Below are positions 50,474-59,203 of a stretch of DNA of 64,000 bases, piece by piece. Every line of letters starts with the position of its first letter. Within the stretch, counting starts at the first letter, position 1. The notes beneath the pieces are model-generated. The model made no database searches. It was not told the DNA's origin and worked only from the letters and a program-made list of their open reading frames with translations. The stretch is from Flavobacterium endoglycinae (GTDB lineage Bacteria; Bacteroidota; Bacteroidia; Flavobacteriales; Flavobacteriaceae): assembly GCF_017352115.1 (NCBI RefSeq), contig NZ_CP071448.1:4885001-4949000 (forward strand), given 5' to 3'. Position numbers and translations under genes: made by a program.

Positions 50474-51559
50474 ATGTGGTACAATACAAAAGCATCGGAA
50501 CTATTAGGAATCGATTATCCAATTCTTCAGGGACCTTTTGGCGGCAATCTATCAACAGTTGAGCTGACAGCAGCGGTTTCTAACGCTGGCGGATTGGGCG
50601 GTTACGGAGCCTACACCAATACACCGCAGGAAATTTTTGAAATTGATAAACAAATAAAAAAGGCAACCAATAAACCGTATAATATCAACCTTTGGGTTTC
50701 AGATCACGATATTCCACAGTCGGGTTTAACAGATGAAGAGTTCGATAAAACGGCGGCTTTATTCAAACCTTATTATGATGAAGCTGGAATTCCGCTGCCA
50801 GAAAAACCAGCCCCTTTTCAATCCCGATTTGAAAACCAATTACAGGTAATTTTAGACATTCGTCCAAAAGTTTTCAGTTTTATGTTTGGCGTGCCTTCAG
50901 CTGATGTTTTAGAACAATGCCGTAGATCTGGAATTGTAACAGTAGGAGCAGCAACTACCTTAGACGAAGCCATATTTTTAGACAATGCCGGAGTGGATAT
51001 GATTATAGCGTCTGGTTTTGAAGCTGGCGGACATCGTCCTTCTTTTTTAACTGATGCAGAATCATCTGTAACAGGAACTTTTGTATTACTGCAGTTAATG
51101 CGCGAAAAAATAAAAACGCCAATTATTGCAGCCGGCGGTATCGCAGACGGAAAAGGAATTGCAGCAGCTTTAACACTAGGCGCAAGTGCAGCGCAGATTG
51201 GAACGGCTTTTTTAGCAACTGATGAATCAAACGCTTTGCCTATTCACAAGGAGATGTTGTTTTCTGATGCAGCTAAATATACTACTTTATCACGAGCTTA
51301 TACAGGAAGACTCGGGCGTGGTTTAACCAGCCGTGTCGCCAAAGAAATGACAGGTAAAGAATTTGGATATTTACCTTTCCCGCTTCAAACTACTTTTATT
51401 GCACCGTTACGAAAAGCGGCAATCGAACAGCAGAAATGGGACATGATTTTATTTTGGGGCGGTCAGATTTCGCCAATTTTAAAACATACTAAAGCAGCTG
51501 CCTTGATGAATGCTTTGATTGAAGAAACAACAGCCTATTTTGATGGATTAAAATCATAA
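50474..51559 (+). CDS. Nitronate monooxygenase-like FMN enzyme
   Basis: A 361-residue TIM-barrel FMN enzyme of the nitronate monooxygenase (2-nitropropane dioxygenase) group. Marks: LLGIDYPILQGPFGGNLST, the phosphate-binding IIAAGGIADGKGIAAAL and LGASAAQIGTAFLAT, plus the active-site His region GFEAGGHRPS. It oxidises nitronates, protecting against nitro compounds. Last gene of the operon; a strong terminator follows. Confidence 0.9.
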   Translation: MWYNTKASELLGIDYPILQGPFGGNLSTVELTAAVSNAGGLGGYGAYTNTPQEIFEIDKQIKKATNKPYNINLWVSDHDIPQSGLTDEEFDKTAALFKPYYDEAGIPLPEKPAPFQSRFENQLQVILDIRPKVFSFMFGVPSADVLEQCRRSGIVTVGAATTLDEAIFLDNAGVDMIIASGFEAGGHRPSFLTDAESSVTGTFVLLQLMREKIKTPIIAAGGIADGKGIAAALTLGASAAQIGTAFLATDESNALPIHKEMLFSDAAKYTTLSRAYTGRLGRGLTSRVAKEMTGKEFGYLPFPLQTTFIAPLRKAAIEQQKWDMILFWGGQISPILKHTKAAALMNALIEETTAYFDGLKS

Positions 51560-51585
51560 ACTAGAATTGTAAATTTTAACAAGAC

Positions 51586-51618
51586 AAACTCATTTCGGTT
51601 ATGAAATGAGTTTTTTTT
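51586..51618 (+). terminator. Intrinsic terminator of the YceI-nitronate monooxygenase operon
   Basis: AAACTCATTTC (51586-51596), loop GGTTAT, GAAATGAGTTT (51603-51613) and T-run. Confidence 0.85.
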
Positions 51619-51663
51619 ACTATCATACAAAATCAAATTGGCTCATTATATTGAGGTTGATAC

Positions 51664-51798
51664 ATGAATTTACATTATAAAATGATGAAATTCTCAAATT
51701 TATATTTTTGTATAATTGCTTTAATTATAGGTGTTTGGATTCTTTTAATCAATCTCTTTTCAATAAAAACAAAAAAAACTTATTTTAAACTTGACTAA
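51664..51798 (+). CDS. Possible 44-residue single-helix membrane peptide
   Basis: ATG at 51664 to TAA at 51796. The peptide has one strong membrane helix (IIALIIGVWILLINLF) with a basic end (KTKKTYF). The stop overlaps the -33 box of the SAM riboswitch promoter. No homologue is known to me; in AT-rich DNA hydrophobic short ORFs arise by chance, so this is a candidate only. Confidence 0.35.
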   Translation: MNLHYKMMKFSNLYFCIIALIIGVWILLINLFSIKTKKTYFKLD

Positions 51799-51822
51799 TT
51801 CGGTAGAATTAATATATATTTG
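51791..51822 (+). promoter_or_regulatory. Consensus promoter of the SAM riboswitch transcript
   Basis: TTG (51791-51793), 21 bp, TATATTTG (51815-51822), a full match to TAnnTTTG. Start expected near 51829, about 20 bp before the aptamer. Confidence 0.65.
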
Positions 51823-51848
51823 TATCACAGAAAAATTATATAATGATA

Positions 51849-51945
51849 CTTATCCAGAAAGACTGAGGGAATAGGCCCAGTGAAGTCTTAGCAACCTGTT
51901 GCCGAATAAGGTGCTAAATCCTTCCGCTGCATGCGGACAGATAAG
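51849..51945 (+). promoter_or_regulatory. SAM-I (S-box) riboswitch
   Basis: P1 is CTTATC (51849-51854) with GATAAG (51940-51945). Between are the S-box core words AGAAAGACTGAGGGAATAG, GGCCCAGTGAAGTCTTAGC, AACCTGTTGCC, AAGGTGCTAAATCC and GGACAG, in the right order. It senses S-adenosylmethionine, normally shutting genes off when SAM is high. Downstream are a 31-codon ORF, a TlpA-like gene and a class V aminotransferase gene rather than a known methionine-synthesis gene. No clear terminator platform follows. Confidence 0.93.
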
Positions 51946-51999
51946 AAAGATTTTTTCAGAAAATCTGTTTAAGATCATCGATATTAAAAATGTATTAAA

Positions 52000-52095
52000 A
52001 TGAAAACAGAATCGACTTTGTACGCAGGATACGAACTTTTAAATTTAATTTTCGAAGAAAATAGTCTGGCGGTTTTCCGAATGCGAAAGCACTAA
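52000..52095 (+). CDS. 31-residue ORF directly after the SAM riboswitch
   Basis: ATG at 52000, stop at 52093-52095. The peptide begins MKTESTLYAGYELLNLI and ends with a basic VFRMRKH. It starts 54 nt past the aptamer, the place where a controlled gene should begin, and has no signal peptide. It could be a regulated small protein, a leader peptide or a remnant of a longer gene. No family is recognised. Confidence 0.5.
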   Translation: MKTESTLYAGYELLNLIFEENSLAVFRMRKH

Positions 52096-52188
52096 TTTTT
52101 ACTTAGATTTTCTTTTTTAATATCATACGCTGATGGCTTTTTGACATTAGCCCGAAATCCTTTTGTCTAATCTAAAACTAAAAATAAA

Positions 52189-53178
52189 ATGAAAAAAATA
52201 CTATTAGGTTTTGCTTTATTTCTTGGAGTTTTTCAAACTCAGGCTCAAGAAAACAATTTACAATTAAAAGGAACAGTTGCCGACACTTTAGTACAATATG
52301 TTTACCTGCAAAAATTTCACAATAAAATGTTTACCACGATTGATTCGGTAAAAGTAAAAGACGGAAATTTTAGTTTTAAAACAAAAGTAAAAACGCCAGA
52401 ATTGTATGGATTAAGCGTCAATACAGAAAGTTCGCCATTGTATATTTTCCTTGAGAAAGACCCAATCACAGTAAAATTAAGTCCGAAGAAGTATTATACT
52501 GCTTCTGTGGTTGAAGGTTCGGCTTCTCAGGATTTGTTCGAAACCTATAAAAAGACCAAAGATGTTGAAATCAGCAAATTCATAACAGAAAATCCAAAAT
52601 CTATTGTTTCGGCTTATGTGCTGTATAGAAACTGGTCGTATCGATTATCTCCAGAGCAGATTACACAAAATATTGCTCTATTAGACAAAAGCCTTCAAAA
52701 CATTACTTATGTGAAAGAACTAAAAGAACTGGTTACCGTTTTAGACGGATTAGCTGTTGGTAAAAAAGCCCCTGATTTTACTGCCAATGATCCTGATGGA
52801 AAACCAGTTCGCCTTTATGACAATTTAAAAGGATATACTTTGGTCGATTTTTGGGCTTCTTGGTGCGGGCCATGCCGAAAAGAGAATCCGAATATTGTGG
52901 CAGCCTACAAAGAATTTCATGATAAAGGATTCAATATTGTGGCAATTTCATTGGATAAAAAGAAAGAAAATTGGGTTAAAGGAATTCAAGACGATAATTT
53001 AACATGGACACACGTTTCTGATTTGCTTTTCTGGAATAGCACTGTTGCTAAATTATATGGTGTGCGAGCAATTCCTGGCAATTATTTAATTGATCCTAAA
53101 GGAGTAATCGTTGCCAAAAACCTGCATGGAGAAGAATTACAATCTACATTAAAAAGTCTTTTGGAGAATAAAATCTAA
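52189..53178 (+). CDS. TlpA-like thioredoxin-fold protein with DUF4369 domain
   Basis: A 329-residue protein with signal peptide MKKILLGFALFLGVFQTQAQ. Residues about 22-125 are a DUF4369 beta domain (LQLKGTVADTLVQYVYLQKF) and residues about 190-325 a TlpA/AhpC-TSA domain with the redox motif WASWCGPCRKENPN. It should be a periplasmic thiol reductase. Immediately upstream are the SAM riboswitch and the 31-codon ORF, and a class V aminotransferase follows 57 bp downstream, so a link to sulfur metabolism is possible. Confidence 0.88.
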   Translation: MKKILLGFALFLGVFQTQAQENNLQLKGTVADTLVQYVYLQKFHNKMFTTIDSVKVKDGNFSFKTKVKTPELYGLSVNTESSPLYIFLEKDPITVKLSPKKYYTASVVEGSASQDLFETYKKTKDVEISKFITENPKSIVSAYVLYRNWSYRLSPEQITQNIALLDKSLQNITYVKELKELVTVLDGLAVGKKAPDFTANDPDGKPVRLYDNLKGYTLVDFWASWCGPCRKENPNIVAAYKEFHDKGFNIVAISLDKKKENWVKGIQDDNLTWTHVSDLLFWNSTVAKLYGVRAIPGNYLIDPKGVIVAKNLHGEELQSTLKSLLENKI

Positions 53179-53235
53179 AACCAATCCAAAAGAAATAACG
53201 ACAATACAATTTAGTTAATTAAAAATGATAAGGAT

Positions 53236-54708
53236 ATGAATGCTATTGAGCCAACAACAAAACCAACAGAACCTGAGTGTTACTTTTCTAAGTTTAGAGA
53301 AAACACCGTAGGAATTAACCATACTTTCGAATCGGTTTACGGAGAACAAAATCTAGTGTATGCAGACTGGGTTGCCAGCGGAAGGTTATACGCCCCGATC
53401 GAAGATATAATGCTTAATAAAATTGGTCCAATGATTGCCAACACGCATTCACTTTCAAGTCAAACAGGAAAAACATCTACACATGCCTATCAGCATGCTA
53501 GAGACATTATTAAAAAATCGGTTAATGCCAGCGAATTAGATGTTCTGGTAACAACTGGAAGCGGAATGACAGCAGCGTTGTCTAAACTGCAGCGTATCAT
53601 GGCTCTTCGAACAAAATCAGAAGAAGACCGGCCTGTAGTTTTTATCACGCATATGGAACATCATTCTAATCAGGTTTCGTGGTATGAAACCAATGCTGAA
53701 GTAGTCATTCTTCCTCCTGATGAAAACAATTTGGTTGATCCAAAAGTTCTTTCGGAGGAAATTAAAAAATATGCTGGAAGAAGTATAAAAATCGGTTCGT
53801 TTACGGCTTGCTCGAATGTTACGGGAATTATTACGCCGTATCATGAATTAGCTAAAATCATGCACCAAAACGGCGGACTTTGCTTTGTCGATTTTGCAGC
53901 TTCGGCTCCGTATGTTAAAATTGATATGCATCCAAAAAATCCTGAAGAACAATTAGATGCGATTTTCTTTTCACCTCACAAGTTTTTAGGCGGACCAGGA
54001 ACCTGCGGTATTTTGGTTTTCAATGAAAAATTATACCAATCTGATTTTCCTGATAATCCAGGCGGAGGAAATGTAAAATGGACCAATCCGTTGGGAAAAT
54101 ACTGCTACAGCGATGTTATAGAAGTTAGAGAAGATGGCGGTACTCCGGGTTTTCTTCAGGTAATCAGAACCGCTTTGGCTTTAGAATTAAAAGAAAAGAT
54201 GGGTGTGGAGAATATTAAAAACAGAGAAAAAGAATTACTTGATCTTTGTTTTTCTAGACTTCAACGAATACAAGGACTATCTATTTTGGGAGATTTAACT
54301 ACAGAGCGTATTGGCTGTGTTTCTTTTGTAATTGAAGATATTCATTATAATTTGATTGTTAGACTTTTAAATGATCGTTTTGGAATTCAGGTTCGCGGCG
54401 GATGGTCTTGTGCAAGCACATACGCGCACTATCTCTTCAACATCAATGAAAAGAAATCTGCTGAAATTACGAATGAACTACTGCAGCGAAATCAAACCAA
54501 TAAGCCAGGCTGGGTTCGTTTATCATTGCATCCAATTATGAGTAATGAAGAACTTTTTTATATCTGCGATGCGATTGAAAAAGTAGCTTTAAATTATAAA
54601 AAATGGAAAAAGGATTATGAGTATAATCCCGTTTCTAATGAGTTTGAAAATCCTCAAATAAAAGATACTATCGAAAAAGAGGTAAAAAAATGGTTTAAGT
54701 TAAGTTAG
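53236..54708 (+). CDS. Class V aminotransferase (cysteine desulfurase-like)
   Basis: A 490-residue PLP enzyme. The PLP-binding Lys is in IFFSPHKFLGGPGTCG, with VTTGSGMTAALSKL earlier and FVDFAASAPYVKID carrying the PLP-ring Asp. The fold class covers cysteine desulfurases, isopenicillin-N epimerases and related enzymes; at 490 residues it is longer than SufS/IscS because of C-terminal extension (LRLSLHPIMSNEELF region and on). The catalytic Cys loop of true SufS is not evident. Operon with the TlpA-like gene under the SAM riboswitch is plausible. Confidence 0.82.
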   Translation: MNAIEPTTKPTEPECYFSKFRENTVGINHTFESVYGEQNLVYADWVASGRLYAPIEDIMLNKIGPMIANTHSLSSQTGKTSTHAYQHARDIIKKSVNASELDVLVTTGSGMTAALSKLQRIMALRTKSEEDRPVVFITHMEHHSNQVSWYETNAEVVILPPDENNLVDPKVLSEEIKKYAGRSIKIGSFTACSNVTGIITPYHELAKIMHQNGGLCFVDFAASAPYVKIDMHPKNPEEQLDAIFFSPHKFLGGPGTCGILVFNEKLYQSDFPDNPGGGNVKWTNPLGKYCYSDVIEVREDGGTPGFLQVIRTALALELKEKMGVENIKNREKELLDLCFSRLQRIQGLSILGDLTTERIGCVSFVIEDIHYNLIVRLLNDRFGIQVRGGWSCASTYAHYLFNINEKKSAEITNELLQRNQTNKPGWVRLSLHPIMSNEELFYICDAIEKVALNYKKWKKDYEYNPVSNEFENPQIKDTIEKEVKKWFKLS

Positions 54709-54720
54709 TTAGTAAAAAAG

Positions 54721-54754
54721 AAAACCACTATTTTAATTTTAAATAGTGGTTTTT
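54721..54754. terminator. Bidirectional terminator
   Basis: AAAACCACTATTT (54721-54733) and AAATAGTGGTTTT (54741-54753) with a 7-nt loop, between convergent genes. Confidence 0.85.
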
Positions 54755-54815
54755 GTATTCAACAAATAATGATGAATATGACTATAAAGTTAATCTTAAA
54801 TCTATAAGTATTGTT

Positions 54816-56738
54816 CTATTCAATTACAATCTTTTTGGTTGTTGCGGTCGAATTTTGAGAAATCTTAGCCAAATATACTCCTTTAGGAAGTCTAGTTTTA
54901 ACGGCTTGATTAGTATTCGATTTTAGATTTTTGGTTTCGTATAATAGCTCGCCGCCACTTGAATAAACGGCTAGAGAATAATTTTCATCTGATGGCGAAG
55001 GGAAATAAATATTAAATTCACCGCCTTTTGATGGATTAGGATATACTTGCACATCAGTAGAGATTTCATCAGTATTGGGTGAAATATTTTTAGTAATGGC
55101 GCTTTTTTCAGTAGTTCCAACTTTATTGAACTTAAATAATTGGCATGAAGTTCCGTAATATTCCCAGAGCTGAAGATTTGCTGTACCATCCATATTACAA
55201 TTGGCAGTGTCCCAGCCTTTTGATGTATCTACTGCTGATTTTATGCTGTAATAGCCATTGCCAACATCGGTTACCAGCCATTTCTGAGCATCATTGCTAT
55301 AATTATCCCAAAGTCGTATCGATTTTCCATTTGTTGCATCTGCACTTTCAAGATCGATTACACGTCCTGTGGAACTTGCATTTGATTTAAAACGCCAATA
55401 GCCGTTTCCAGCATCAATAGCAATCCATTGCTGCGCAGTTGCACCTGATCTATCCCAAGGACGGATTACAGTACCATTTGCATTAGTTCCATATTTAAGA
55501 TCTAGGACTTTATTTGAGTTTGTTTTAAATTCAATTTCATAAACAGTATTGTTTATTAATGTGTTGCAGCTTTGCGATGGGATATTATTGTTTGCATATT
55601 CAGAAAACCACTGTTTAACTGGCGCAGCGCAAGATTCCCAGCTGTTGTTAAAAGCAGTTGTAACATTATATGGATCTGCATTGGTTATCAGCCCTTCTGG
55701 AGCAAGCAAATTCCAACTGCAATTTCCGGTAGCATCAATTCTGCCTTTCAAATTCAGACCAAAACCGCTTGTTGTACCCGTACCCCATGTTTGGTCGCCA
55801 GAAGGAGACCAATCTGTTTCGGTGATCATAATAGGGGCTATATTAGCAATTGGCTGCACATTGGCATTCCAGGCATTATTAAAACTGGTCGTGTTTTCTG
55901 CATTTGCTCCCCAATATCCCGGATAAACATGAACTGCATAACCGATATTACCTCCTGTAATCAAATGATTTGGATATCCTTGGTAATGAGATTGATATCC
56001 TGTTCCTGGTATCCAGCAAACATTATTTGCACCATTCGCTCTAATCTTATTTACTAAATCTTGAAAGAAATTATGTAAAGCGGCAAAATGCTCATCGCCA
56101 GTTGCACCCCAATTTCCATTTGTTCCCAGTATTTCTATTGGTTCATTGGCTAATTCAAACATCACATTATCTACATTCTTTAAATTTGGATGGTTTGATA
56201 AAAACTGCCACACAGTTCTTAAATAATTGTGGTAGTTGTCACCAAATGCAATTCGATTAGGACATACTCCTGGAGGACGAAGGACAACATACAATCCTCT
56301 GCTTCTGGCATGATTAATTAAAGGAATTATGACTTGATTTACATAAGTTACCAATCTATTATAGTCAAAACATGAAATATTATTTTCCCCTGCTGAACAT
56401 CCAGGTGTATTTGTCCAATATGGATCAATATGAAGTCTTATATAATTTAATTTCCATCCGTTACTGGTATTTGTAAGCGCATCCATAACAGCATTATTAT
56501 AATTCAGACAGCCTTGAACATTATAATTATCCCAACGGCATTGGTTATACGAGCAGCCATTAAACCAAGGACTCGGGGTTATGGCAACGCCATGCAGTAA
56601 TACATTTTTTCCGCAGGGATCTTTTAAATTTTTGCCTTCAACATGCAGAGGAGGCAATGGCATTCCTGGCCACGCAAACAATTGCGTAAGAGGAAAAAAC
56701 ACTAAAAATAGAAAAAGTAATTTTTTAAATCTTTTCAT
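54816..56738 (-). CDS. Secreted GH5-type glycosidase with ricin lectin and T9SS domain
   Basis: A 640-residue exoenzyme. Signal peptide to about residue 22 (TQLFAW); a GH5-like barrel to about 370 with the acid/base Glu in NVMFELANEP and the nucleophile Glu in APIMITETDWSP; a ricin-type beta-trefoil at about 395-540 (VIRPWDRSGATAQQW, SIRLWDNYSNDAQKW, NLQLWEYYGTSCQLF); and a T9SS type A domain from about 560 (VYPNPSKGGEFNIYF). It should cut beta-linked polysaccharides such as cellulose or mannan outside the cell, with the lectin helping binding. Confidence 0.92.
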   Translation of the reverse strand: MKRFKKLLFLFLVFFPLTQLFAWPGMPLPPLHVEGKNLKDPCGKNVLLHGVAITPSPWFNGCSYNQCRWDNYNVQGCLNYNNAVMDALTNTSNGWKLNYIRLHIDPYWTNTPGCSAGENNISCFDYNRLVTYVNQVIIPLINHARSRGLYVVLRPPGVCPNRIAFGDNYHNYLRTVWQFLSNHPNLKNVDNVMFELANEPIEILGTNGNWGATGDEHFAALHNFFQDLVNKIRANGANNVCWIPGTGYQSHYQGYPNHLITGGNIGYAVHVYPGYWGANAENTTSFNNAWNANVQPIANIAPIMITETDWSPSGDQTWGTGTTSGFGLNLKGRIDATGNCSWNLLAPEGLITNADPYNVTTAFNNSWESCAAPVKQWFSEYANNNIPSQSCNTLINNTVYEIEFKTNSNKVLDLKYGTNANGTVIRPWDRSGATAQQWIAIDAGNGYWRFKSNASSTGRVIDLESADATNGKSIRLWDNYSNDAQKWLVTDVGNGYYSIKSAVDTSKGWDTANCNMDGTANLQLWEYYGTSCQLFKFNKVGTTEKSAITKNISPNTDEISTDVQVYPNPSKGGEFNIYFPSPSDENYSLAVYSSGGELLYETKNLKSNTNQAVKTRLPKGVYLAKISQNSTATTKKIVIE

Positions 56739-56991
56739 AACTTAAATGGTTTTAATTAGTTAGTAAATAATACTTCCTCACTATGAGTAAGTTTTTTACT
56801 GCTAATTTAAAAATTTAAGTGATTTAAACAACCGATTGTGTTTATTATTTTTCTTGTTAAGTTTTGCTAATATCAACAAGCTTATATAATTAGAAAAATA
56901 GAGAAGAGTCTTGAGAAAGAAATTGTTTTTTACATCACGGGGATTTACAGAAGTAAAGCTGCAATTCTAAATTTGAATTAACAGCGAGATA

Positions 56992-57369
56992 TCATTTTAG
57001 GGATTCTATAATTTTTTCTCGGTGTGCCAATCCCCAATTGACTAAGGTTTCTGTAACTGGAAGTACCGATTTGCCATATTCGGTAATAGCATAAACTACT
57101 GTTGCTGGTTTAGTATCTTGCTCTGTTCTGGAGATAAGCAAATTGGTTTCTAATTCTTTAAGTTCTTTGCTGAGCATTTTAGCCGAAATGCCGTCAATTT
57201 CGCGCTGCATTTTTTTAAAATGGATCACCTGATGCGTTCTATTGGTTAAAAACCTTAAAATCATCAATTTCCATTTTCCACCTAAAACATCAAGACTGTC
57301 ACGCATTGCCATAAGTTCTTCAGAACAATTGGCTTCGCGAAGTACCCCGTTATCATTAATTTTTGCCAT
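56992..57369 (-). CDS. HxlR-family transcription regulator
   Basis: A 125-residue HxlR protein: MRDSLDVLGGKWKLMILRFL, VIHFKKMQREIDGISAKML and the wing ELETNLLISRTEQ. One cysteine, in REANCSEELM near the start, sits where redox-sensing members have theirs. It is divergent from the MDR reductase gene, and a palindromic GGTAACC/GGTTACC operator lies in the gap. It probably controls both genes in response to quinones, aldehydes or similar compounds. Confidence 0.9.
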   Translation of the reverse strand: MAKINDNGVLREANCSEELMAMRDSLDVLGGKWKLMILRFLTNRTHQVIHFKKMQREIDGISAKMLSKELKELETNLLISRTEQDTKPATVVYAITEYGKSVLPVTETLVNWGLAHREKIIESLK

Positions 57370-57383
57370 ACTAGTTTCTCTTT

Positions 57384-57443
57384 GGTAACCGGTTACCTTA
57401 GGTTAACCCATAACAAAAATAGAATATTACAGCCATATTTTTG
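57384..57443. promoter_or_regulatory. HxlR operator and divergent promoters
   Basis: GGTAACCGGTTACC (57384-57397) is a perfect 14-bp palindrome, followed after three bases by GGTTAACC (57401-57408). -7 boxes lie on the minus strand (TATTTTTG, 57421-57414) and the plus strand (TATTTTTG, 57436-57443). The operator overlaps the inferred start of hxlR, which fits autorepression. Confidence 0.65.
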
Positions 57444-57461
57444 TAAACTAAAAAGATAAAA

Positions 57462-58460
57462 ATGAAAGCAATAGTATTACAGGAAAATCGTGAGTTTAAA
57501 CTGGAAACAGTAGAAATTCCATTGCCCGAAAGTCATCAGATTCAAGTAAGGATTATGGCTTCAGGTTTTAATCCGATAGATTATCAAATGACGGAAAACG
57601 GTTCAGAAAGAAAGCTCATTCATTCGCCAATTCTGGGCCGAGAATTTTCGGGAATTATAACAGAAATTGGTACAGCAGTAACCGATTTTAAAATTGGCGA
57701 TGCTGTTTTCTGCGGATCGGGAAGTATGGGTTCCAACGGAACATACGCCGAATATATTTGTGTTCCAGAAAACATTGCCGTTATGAAACCTCAAAATATT
57801 TCTTTTGAAGCAGCAGCCGGAATTCCATCAGCCGGACTTACCGCTTTGCAGGCTTTTAAACGAATGAATGTTTCTGTAACCAATTCAATAGTAATTACAG
57901 GCGCGGCTGGAGGTGTAGGAAATATTTTTATTAAACTGCTTATTGCTAAAGGTTTTACCAATTTCGTGGTTACAGCCGGAAATGAGGAAAGTATTACTTC
58001 TTTACTGCATCTCTGCGTAAAGCAAGAGCAAATCATCAATTACAAAAAAGATGACATTTACGAAACAGCTCTTGCTTTAAACAAAAAGCAAAAGTTTGAT
58101 ATTGCTGTCGATTTCGTTGGAAATCAAGTTGCTGAAATTGCAGCAAAACTTTTAAAAATAAACGGGGTTTATGTTGATGTTACAAATTTTTCAACCCCAG
58201 AATCTCGTGGGATTCTTTTTTCAAGAGGAGCAACTATTTACAATATTTCCAATTATGCTTATGGAATTGAAAAACAATATGACTATTATAAAAACGGATT
58301 GACAGAATTGAGCCATTTATTAGAAAAAGAATTAATTAGTCCGCCAAATATTTCTATTGTCGGAGAACTGGATGCCGAAACGGTTACTAAAGCACTGACC
58401 ATTTTGCGAGAGAATAAAACAGGCGGAAGAAAACTAATAATGCAGATTAACAAAAAATGA
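57462..58460 (+). CDS. MDR-family NADPH quinone reductase-like protein
   Basis: A 332-residue medium-chain dehydrogenase/reductase without zinc ligands. Marks are MASGFNPIDYQMTENG, LGREFSGIITEIGTAV and the NADPH motif VVITGAAGGVGNIFIKLL. It resembles quinone oxidoreductase/zeta-crystallin proteins. It is the first gene of an operon with a cupin gene (ATGA overlap) and faces the HxlR gene across the palindromic operator. Detoxification of quinones or aldehydes is likely. Confidence 0.88.
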   Translation: MKAIVLQENREFKLETVEIPLPESHQIQVRIMASGFNPIDYQMTENGSERKLIHSPILGREFSGIITEIGTAVTDFKIGDAVFCGSGSMGSNGTYAEYICVPENIAVMKPQNISFEAAAGIPSAGLTALQAFKRMNVSVTNSIVITGAAGGVGNIFIKLLIAKGFTNFVVTAGNEESITSLLHLCVKQEQIINYKKDDIYETALALNKKQKFDIAVDFVGNQVAEIAAKLLKINGVYVDVTNFSTPESRGILFSRGATIYNISNYAYGIEKQYDYYKNGLTELSHLLEKELISPPNISIVGELDAETVTKALTILRENKTGGRKLIMQINKK

Positions 58461-58927
58461 AAACAATACCAAGAAGAGTTGTAACCGGAATACGAAATGG
58501 AAAATCAATTATAGAACAGGATGAAATTGTTACCAATGTCTCAGAACATTTTCCCGGATTGATAATTTCAGATATTTGGTCAACTGACAGCACTCCAGCT
58601 AATTTTGAAGAAAAAGTTATTGAAAATACTGCTTTTCCCAGTACACCTAAAAACGGAAGTTATTTTCGGTATGTACAAATTCCGCCAGATAAACATTTAG
58701 GAATCGTTGCACCTGAAGGCCAGCCTCATCCGTTAATGCATCAAACGGATACTTTAGATTATATTATTATCATTTCGGGAGAAATTTATTTGATTGTTGA
58801 GGAAGGAGAAACTTTATTGAAGGCAGGAGATATCGTAATTCAACGCGGAACGAATCATGCGTGGAGCAATCGTTCCGATTTGCCATGTATTCAATTGGCT
58901 GTTTTACTCGACGCTAAAACAGCTTAA
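58457..58927 (+). CDS. Cupin-domain protein
   Basis: A 156-residue protein with a cupin core: PHPLMHQTDTLDYIIIISGE carries the His and acidic metal ligands, and LLKAGDIVIQRGTNHAWSNR the last His. Some related proteins are linked to oxidoreductases. Its start overlaps the stop of the MDR gene (ATGA), so the two are translated together. Substrate unknown. Confidence 0.82.
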   Translation: MKTIPRRVVTGIRNGKSIIEQDEIVTNVSEHFPGLIISDIWSTDSTPANFEEKVIENTAFPSTPKNGSYFRYVQIPPDKHLGIVAPEGQPHPLMHQTDTLDYIIIISGEIYLIVEEGETLLKAGDIVIQRGTNHAWSNRSDLPCIQLAVLLDAKTA

Positions 58928-59016
58928 AAACTAGGTAATTTAGATTTTTAGTCTACCATATTGATAGGCTAATAAAAGTTTTAAGGATTTTTATATAAAA
59001 ATTAAAATTAACTATT

Positions 59017-59024
59017 TAAATTTG
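59017..59024 (+). promoter_or_regulatory. -7 box of the metNIQ leader transcript
   Basis: TAAATTTG matches TAnnTTTG, with no clear -33 box. The start would be near 59031, almost at the leader ATG (59033), so the leader ORF may be translated from a very short or absent 5' leader. Confidence 0.45.
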
Positions 59025-59032
59025 CAGCAACA

Positions 59033-59107
59033 ATGAGAAATAACAGTCTGAATATGAAGAATTATTATAACTGCGGTACCATGATGTGCTGTAATACAGT
59101 TATGTAA
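59033..59107 (+). CDS. 24-codon Met/Cys-rich leader peptide
   Basis: ATG at 59033 to TAA at 59105-59107. The peptide begins MRNNSLNMKNYYN and ends CGTMMCCNTVM: five Met and three Cys in 24 residues, with MM and CC clusters near the end. The stop lies 39 nt before a strong terminator, which in turn lies 19 nt before metN. GAAGGCTT (59116-59123) can pair with AAGCTTTT of the terminator's left arm. This fits attenuation by ribosome stalling when Met- or Cys-tRNA is short. Inference from layout. Confidence 0.6.
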   Translation: MRNNSLNMKNYYNCGTMMCCNTVM

Positions 59108-59146
59108 TTCATTTAGAAGGCTTCTCTATAAAAACGATATTATTTC

Positions 59147-59185
59147 AAAAAGCTTTTCATGAATGTTTGAAAAGCTTTTTTGTTT
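59147..59185 (+). terminator. Intrinsic terminator inside the metN leader (attenuator)
   Basis: AAAAAGCTTTTCA (59147-59159) and TGAAAAGCTTTTT (59168-59180) form a perfect 13-bp stem with an 8-nt loop and T-tract. It ends 19 bp before metN, so it must be bypassed for the operon to be read. Confidence 0.8.
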
Positions 59186-59203
59186 CGCAAATCTGAATAT
59201 AAA

